Made by a program: the position numbers and the translations under genes. Under the pieces are notes generated by a model. The model saw nothing but the letters and a program-made list of their open reading frames with translations. It ran no database searches and was not told the DNA's origin. This document shows, piece after piece, positions 60,194-64,000 of a stretch of DNA of 64,000 bases. This stretch comes from Paenibacillus turpanensis (GTDB lineage: Bacteria > Bacillota > Bacilli > Paenibacillales > YIM-B00363): assembly GCF_011421635.1 (NCBI RefSeq), contig NZ_WTLI01000003.1, forward strand, positions 1-64,000. The letters run 5' to 3'. Every line of letters begins with the position of its first letter. The stretch's first letter is position 1.

Positions 60194-60293
60194 AAGCCGA
60201 GCGCAGAGACTTCAAAAGAAGCGGCTGCAGCTCGGCTTTTTTCAGCACCGCCGCTTAGACAGACGGGCAGGTACCGTTCTAGGCGGTCTTTTT
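60194..60293 (+). terminator. Tandem terminators of cassette C
   Basis: AAGCCGAGC/GCTCGGCTT followed by six T (60194-60244), then ACCGCC/GGCGGT with CTTTTT (60247-60293). Confidence 0.88.
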
Positions 60294-60357
60294 GCTGTGT
60301 ATACATAAAATTCCAACCCATAGACAAAATATTCAAAACGAGTGCGGAGAGATTGTT

Positions 60358-61146
60358 GTGGAAAACTATTCCAACGATAATACAGCAAGACGCTATAAGG
60401 CTCATGTGAGTATTCTTGGTACGACACAACTGCATCTGAGAAACCCCTATATCATTGCATGGTGGTCAGCTGCATTCCCAGGCTTTGGGCATTTACTATT
60501 ATCTAAATATATTCGGGGATATCTGCTGTTTATATGGGAGGTTTTGGTGAATATTCAATCTCAGCTCAACCTTGCCATGGTTTATTCTTTTCAAGGGAAA
60601 ATCGACATGGCTAAAGAGGTGTTGGATACACGTTGGCTCTTGATCTATATTCCAGTGTACATTTTCGCCATATGGGACAGTTATCGTACGACGGTCGATA
60701 TGAACAAAGTTTATCTTATGGCTAAACGAGAAAACCACCCATTTAACTCATACTCCATAGGTGCATTGGAAATTAATTATCTGGATAAACGTAATCCAAT
60801 ATTGTCCGTATTTTGGTCTTTAATGATGCCTGGTCTCGGACAACTTTATATTCATCGAATCGCTACTGCAGGATTTGTCATTATATGGTCCGTTGTATTT
60901 TTTTATTTTTCTCATGCTCTGGAGGCGATCAGTCTTTTGTTTTTGGGCAGGATTGAAAAAGCGACGTCTGTTTTAAATCCTGAATGGTTATTATTTTTCC
61001 CGTCACTGGTGGGGTTCTCGATATATGATGCTTATGTAAATACTGTGGAAAATAATAAGTTGTTTGATCATGAACAAAAGAATTATTTGCAAAAAAATTA
61101 CCAGCATCTAGCTTTCAAAGTGCTTAAAGGGAAGAAGGTGCAATAA
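60358..61146 (+). CDS. Membrane protein with two TM2-like halves
   Basis: A 262-residue membrane protein in two similar halves. Each has N-P-(Y/I)-hydrophobic helix with a (F/M)PG-(F/L)-G-x-L-(Y/L) turn followed by a second helix: NPYIIAWWSAAFPGFGHLLLSKY near residue 30 and NPILSVFWSLMMPGLGQLYIHR near 150; this P-G-x-G pattern recalls the TM2 family. Each half ends with a WLL-hydrophobic-IWDSY or IYDAY segment. GCGGAGAG favours the GTG at 60358. The gene is AT-richer than cassette C and is coupled to the next gene by one base. Function unknown. Confidence 0.72.
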   Translation: MENYSNDNTARRYKAHVSILGTTQLHLRNPYIIAWWSAAFPGFGHLLLSKYIRGYLLFIWEVLVNIQSQLNLAMVYSFQGKIDMAKEVLDTRWLLIYIPVYIFAIWDSYRTTVDMNKVYLMAKRENHPFNSYSIGALEINYLDKRNPILSVFWSLMMPGLGQLYIHRIATAGFVIIWSVVFFYFSHALEAISLLFLGRIEKATSVLNPEWLLFFPSLVGFSIYDAYVNTVENNKLFDHEQKNYLQKNYQHLAFKVLKGKKVQ

Positions 61147-61147
61147 A

Positions 61148-61606
61148 ATGCAAGTATTCTCGACATTTGAGTACAGCCCTTATTTAGAATTAGCTATTTC
61201 ATTGCTGGAGGAAAAAGGAATCCAGAAAGAAAAAATCTTTGCCGTCCCCCTCGATAACCGATTGGAGCAAAGAAGGTTATTTGATTCACTTCACCGATCA
61301 GACGGGGTTTCTCTGATTGATATTGCAATGGCTCTAGCATCGGCTTTTTCTGTAATTGGTGCGAGTGTTGGATTTATCTTAGCCTGGGGACCGATATATT
61401 GGGGATTAATTGGGGCGTTTATTGGGTTCTTGCTTGGATTCGTAATAAAGTATATTTATTTGAAAGTAGTCAAAAGAAATCAAAGGTTACTGCGTGGTAA
61501 GCATTCGGAGCTGATCCTTATAGTTGAATGCGAAGAAAGCCTGGCCGAAATGGTGGAGTCTCTGTTATGGGATCACCAAGCGTTAGGAGTGGCAAAAATT
61601 AAATAA
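61148..61606 (+). CDS. Small membrane protein, hypothetical
   Basis: A 152-residue protein starting MQVFSTFEYSPYLELAISLLEEKGI, which resembles a ferredoxin-like or DUF2007-type soluble start, then two Gly-rich helices (LASAFSVIGASVGFILAWGP and IGAFIGFLLGFVIKYIYLKV) and a basic then acidic tail ending CEESLAEMVESLLWDHQALGV. It follows the TM2-like gene by one base, so the products are probably functionally linked. I do not recognise the family. Confidence 0.65.
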   Translation: MQVFSTFEYSPYLELAISLLEEKGIQKEKIFAVPLDNRLEQRRLFDSLHRSDGVSLIDIAMALASAFSVIGASVGFILAWGPIYWGLIGAFIGFLLGFVIKYIYLKVVKRNQRLLRGKHSELILIVECEESLAEMVESLLWDHQALGVAKIK

Positions 61607-61720
61607 ATACAGATGACTATTATTGAACAAAGAGAAAGTGGAAGCCCTGGCATCCATGTTATTTCGCATACTAGTTGGTGTGCTTAATGAGCTAACGACA
61701 AACGTTAGTTCACTAAAAAA

Positions 61721-61765
61721 GCGACAGTCTCGGACCTTCTTTTCTCGTCCATAACTGTCGCATTT
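61721..61765. terminator. Bidirectional terminator, GCGACAGT/ACTGTCGC
   Basis: An 8-bp perfect stem flanked by AAAAAA on the left and ATTTT on the right, between the convergent membrane-protein and HAD genes. A smaller CTAACG/CGTTAG hairpin precedes it (61692-61708). Confidence 0.8.
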
Positions 61766-61860
61766 TCAGTTTCCTAGCCGCGTGGAACATCGTCATTCAG
61801 TCTAATCCATACCCAGATACTCCATTATGATGTTGTTGATTCTTAATCCGCGACGACCGG

Positions 61861-62517
61861 TTACCCTTGGATATGCTGAAGCACTTCTTCCAGACTTCGT
61901 TCGCTCATCGAAGAAAGTCGCAATGAATATTGCTCAAAAGGTAGATGCGACGTAACCTCGTTCGGCACGATCACACAGTGCAATCCCGCTCCCTTTGCGG
62001 CCCGCAGGCCGTTTAGCGAATCTTCGAAGGCAACTGCTTCTGACGGATCAATGCCGAGCGCTTCAACCGCTTTGCGGTATAAAGCGGGATCAGGCTTCAC
62101 CTTTTCCACATCTTCCTTCGTCCTGACGACCTCGAAATAATCAAATATTCCGGTTTGTCGTGCGTATCCTTCCACCCACTCGCGGGAAGAGGAGGATGCC
62201 AGCCCAATTCGTAAGCCAAGCTGCTTCGATGCCTGCAGGTAGTCTGCAACCCCATCCCGCAGCACGGGATGGATCATACGCTCTTTGTATTTTAGGCGTG
62301 CGCGTTCGCGAATCGCAGTATAATCGGCGGAATCTCCAAGCTCTTTCCGAATATAGTCATTCAGCGCTTCATCGGTAGTGCCGACAATAACGGCAAACTG
62401 CTCGATGGGAAGCTCAAGCCCTTCCTCACGAAGCACATCCCGAAACGCATAGTACCAGTACGATTCCGTATCAATGATCAACCCGTCAAAATCAAACACA
62501 ACCGCTTTAATCGCCAT
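61861..62517 (-). CDS. HAD-superfamily phosphatase (beta-phosphoglucomutase-like, YhcW type)
   Basis: A 218-residue HAD hydrolase. Motif I is FDFDG with nucleophile Asp9 and Asp11, motif II is LASSSS, the Lys lies in EKVKPDP and motif IV is AFEDSLNGLRAA; a helical cap lies between about 15 and 90. Members remove phosphate from sugar phosphates or isomerise glucose phosphates; the pair of Asp residues allows either. GGAGGAG precedes the ATG. A lone gene, leftward, with no obvious link to the neighbours. Confidence 0.9.
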   Translation of the reverse strand: MAIKAVVFDFDGLIIDTESYWYYAFRDVLREEGLELPIEQFAVIVGTTDEALNDYIRKELGDSADYTAIRERARLKYKERMIHPVLRDGVADYLQASKQLGLRIGLASSSSREWVEGYARQTGIFDYFEVVRTKEDVEKVKPDPALYRKAVEALGIDPSEAVAFEDSLNGLRAAKGAGLHCVIVPNEVTSHLPFEQYSLRLSSMSERSLEEVLQHIQG

Positions 62518-62693
62518 TTTCCGTTACTCCTCCCGAGGTGGGTCTCTAATTATTCTCTCATTATACAAGAAATGAATTGGTCTGGGAGATTTTTGCAACA
62601 AAATGAATTCAAGAGCGTCTAATGTTTTACAAATGATGACAAAAAATAGGGGCTGTTTGATTGAAACTAGAGGTGAGGGAGTTAAAGAAAAAC

Positions 62694-62707
62694 AGGAGCT
62701 AGCTCCT
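62694..62707. promoter_or_regulatory. 14-bp palindrome AGGAGCT-AGCTCCT
   Basis: A perfect palindrome 30 bases before the ATG at 62737. It could be an operator or hide an SD-like AGGAG; no known protein site is matched. Confidence 0.3.
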
Positions 62708-62736
62708 ATGTCAAATGTTTACGAAAGGAGGCGGCG

Positions 62737-64000
62737 ATGCCGTATTTACGCTTAGTTACCTTAGTTTTACTGGTGGAGGTTCTGATCACGGCTTTGGCCG
62801 GCCTTGGATTGTATTATGGTTTTTCTATTTTCCCCATTTCACTGCCAACAGCAACGGGGGGAGCTGCAGACTCTCAGGCCGGTGGCATAACCGCGACTCT
62901 TCCGATGTATATGCCGTCTCTATCGGATTTGAAGGTTCCTTATACCTTTTTGCCATCCGCTAAGCAGGAATGGGGTGTAGCGGCTTTATTTGTGTCGGCG
63001 GCATTGCTGGGACTGCAGAGCTTTGTACGCGGCATGTATCTTGGCGGAATCAAAGGATGGGTGCTTGGGCGTTCTGCGGTCCCATTGATCGCTTGCGGGC
63101 GGATGTATTTTCAGGCGATGATGGCGTGGAGTGTATTTCAAGCAGTCACGGGTTTGCTGACCTTAGCTCTGTCCGTTATTTTCATTCCGCTAGGGTTCAT
63201 TATTATTCTTATTCTGTTCTTGTACTCTCTTACGCCTTACTTGATCGTTCTGCAAGACCTTTCCTTTGGCGAAGCGCTGGCGAAGGCGCCGCGGGTATTT
63301 AGACAGAGTTTCCGGAAGCTTCTCCCGCTTGCGCTGCTGGCGATACTTTGCACCTTCATGATCAGCTTCACGAAGCTTTTGCCGTCGGTATTCGGGTACG
63401 CTGTCCCCTTGCTAACGTACGCTTTGGTCGGTACGTGGCTGCTAATTGAGCTTATGGGACAATTAAAAACTCATTTGAGGTTGGCACGTGAGGAGGTTCC
63501 GAGGCTGCCTCTTAAAGCGATTGATACGAAGCGTGCTGCCGTTTTTTTATGGGTGCTGCTTCTCGCAGGCTCGCCCGTTGCCGGAGGGTTGGCTGCTTTT
63601 GGCCAGCATCTGAATGCATTTCATTTGGCTGAAAAAAATCAATATTCCGGTGTATCGTTTTTTAATAGTTTATCGGATGTATTTTACTCGACGGAGCAGC
63701 AATATACGACGTACGAGTGGCGGGCAGGAGACTATCACATCAGCATGAACATTCCGGACTTGTCGGGCAAACGAGATGAGCTGCGGGGAACAGCTAATAT
63801 TCGTTGGCGGGTAAATCAAGAGGTTCGGTCCGTAAACGGGAACATCGCTCACACCAATGTAGAACCGGTTACCATGAACAGCCGTTTGGTGTACCGTCTT
63901 GAACGTGAGATTGCAAAGGACGGCAGCGTATATTATTCAAGCTTGAACGGCTTCGCTTCGATCATTCCGGCTGGTGGACATTCCCGAGAACCCCTCTCCG
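62737..64000 (+). CDS. Membrane protein, hypothetical, cut by window end
   Basis: The frame opens at ATG 62737 behind AAAGGAGG (62724-62731) and stays open to the window end, at least 421 residues. It begins MPYLRLVTLVLLVEVLITALAG, a membrane helix or signal anchor, and has about six further helices (for example near residues 75-95, 125-175, 190-235 and 265-290). After residue 300 an extracytoplasmic part begins (QYTTYEWRAGDYHISMNIPDL then NIRWRVNQEV). No family recognised. Because the 3' end is missing, final length and domain content are unknown. Confidence 0.7.
   Translation, partial: MPYLRLVTLVLLVEVLITALAGLGLYYGFSIFPISLPTATGGAADSQAGGITATLPMYMPSLSDLKVPYTFLPSAKQEWGVAALFVSAALLGLQSFVRGMYLGGIKGWVLGRSAVPLIACGRMYFQAMMAWSVFQAVTGLLTLALSVIFIPLGFIIILILFLYSLTPYLIVLQDLSFGEALAKAPRVFRQSFRKLLPLALLAILCTFMISFTKLLPSVFGYAVPLLTYALVGTWLLIELMGQLKTHLRLAREEVPRLPLKAIDTKRAAVFLWVLLLAGSPVAGGLAAFGQHLNAFHLAEKNQYSGVSFFNSLSDVFYSTEQQYTTYEWRAGDYHISMNIPDLSGKRDELRGTANIRWRVNQEVRSVNGNIAHTNVEPVTMNSRLVYRLEREIAKDGSVYYSSLNGFASIIPAGGHSREPLS

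Noticed and set aside
61800-61860. Leftward coding-like tail ending RINNIIMEYLGMD just after the HAD stop
   Set aside because: It looks like the end of a protein, but no start or longer frame supports a gene; possible remnant, too short to call.
1-64000. tRNA, rRNA, CRISPR, insertion sequences, prophage or defence genes
   Set aside because: None of the characteristic sequences, repeats or protein signatures was seen by reading both strands; a tool-based scan was not possible.

Overview
The window reads as a chromosomal segment of a Gram-positive, spore-forming, plant-polysaccharide-degrading bacterium, most likely Paenibacillus or a close relative. The reasons are strong AGGAGG-type ribosome sites with frequent TTG and GTG starts, YesM/YesN-type two-component systems beside lipoprotein sugar-binding proteins, a YjcZ-type small sporulation protein, YtrA-, YwbE- and YczE-like genes, and CcpA-type cre sequences. 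The genus is an inference. No rRNA, tRNA, CRISPR array, insertion sequence or prophage was seen.

Layout. 0.1-2.8 kb: a leftward ytrA-like GntR/ABC operon with a recognisable operator. 3.0-3.7 kb: a DoxX gene behind two TGTGA-N6-TCACA boxes. 3.8-14.4 kb: mixed single genes (DUF6509-like, YcdB/YcdC-like, MerR, HpaB-type monooxygenase, a GyrI-VOC fusion, a secreted PL3 pectate lyase, small hypotheticals, an Xre-TPR regulator, ThpR). 14.6-21.4 kb: sugar cassette A (YesM, YesN, binding lipoprotein, two permeases). 21.5-35.7 kb: a leftward three-gene ABC-2 exporter, DUF1294, YczE, GNAT, an epimerase, a glutamine amidotransferase, a LacI regulator, a LytTR protein, YjcZ, an unusual ArsR-GyrB-like fusion, an aldo/keto reductase with an esterase, YwbE, a methyltransferase and an ArAE-type exporter. 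35.9-47.2 kb: cassette B, a paralogue of A, extended by GH105, a GH43-CE12 fusion and a second GH105. 47.8-60.2 kb: cassette C (GH106, two LplB/YtcP-type permeases, a large binding lipoprotein, a YesS-like AraC regulator, a GH105 with a duplicated N-terminal module, and an ASRT-family protein). 60.4-64.0 kb: two small membrane proteins, a HAD phosphatase and a membrane protein cut by the window end.

How the genes fit together. The PL3 lyase is the only recognisable exported pectin enzyme. The glycosidases in B and C have no signal peptide, which fits import of rhamnogalacturonan and pectin oligomers by lipoprotein ABC systems followed by cytosolic de-acetylation, side-chain trimming, rhamnose release and removal of unsaturated uronic acids. 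None of the three importers has an ATPase gene in the window, so a shared MsmX-type ATPase elsewhere is expected. Substrates are inferred from family membership.

Most notable: a CRP/Fnr-type box at exactly -41.5 of an extended -10 promoter before doxX; a stand-alone GyrB-type ATPase fused to an ArsR helix-turn-helix; the GH43-CE12 fusion; the duplicated N-terminal module on a GH105; a shared motif before the cassette A and B transport promoters; and an unexplained pair of perfect stem-loops before the GH106 gene.
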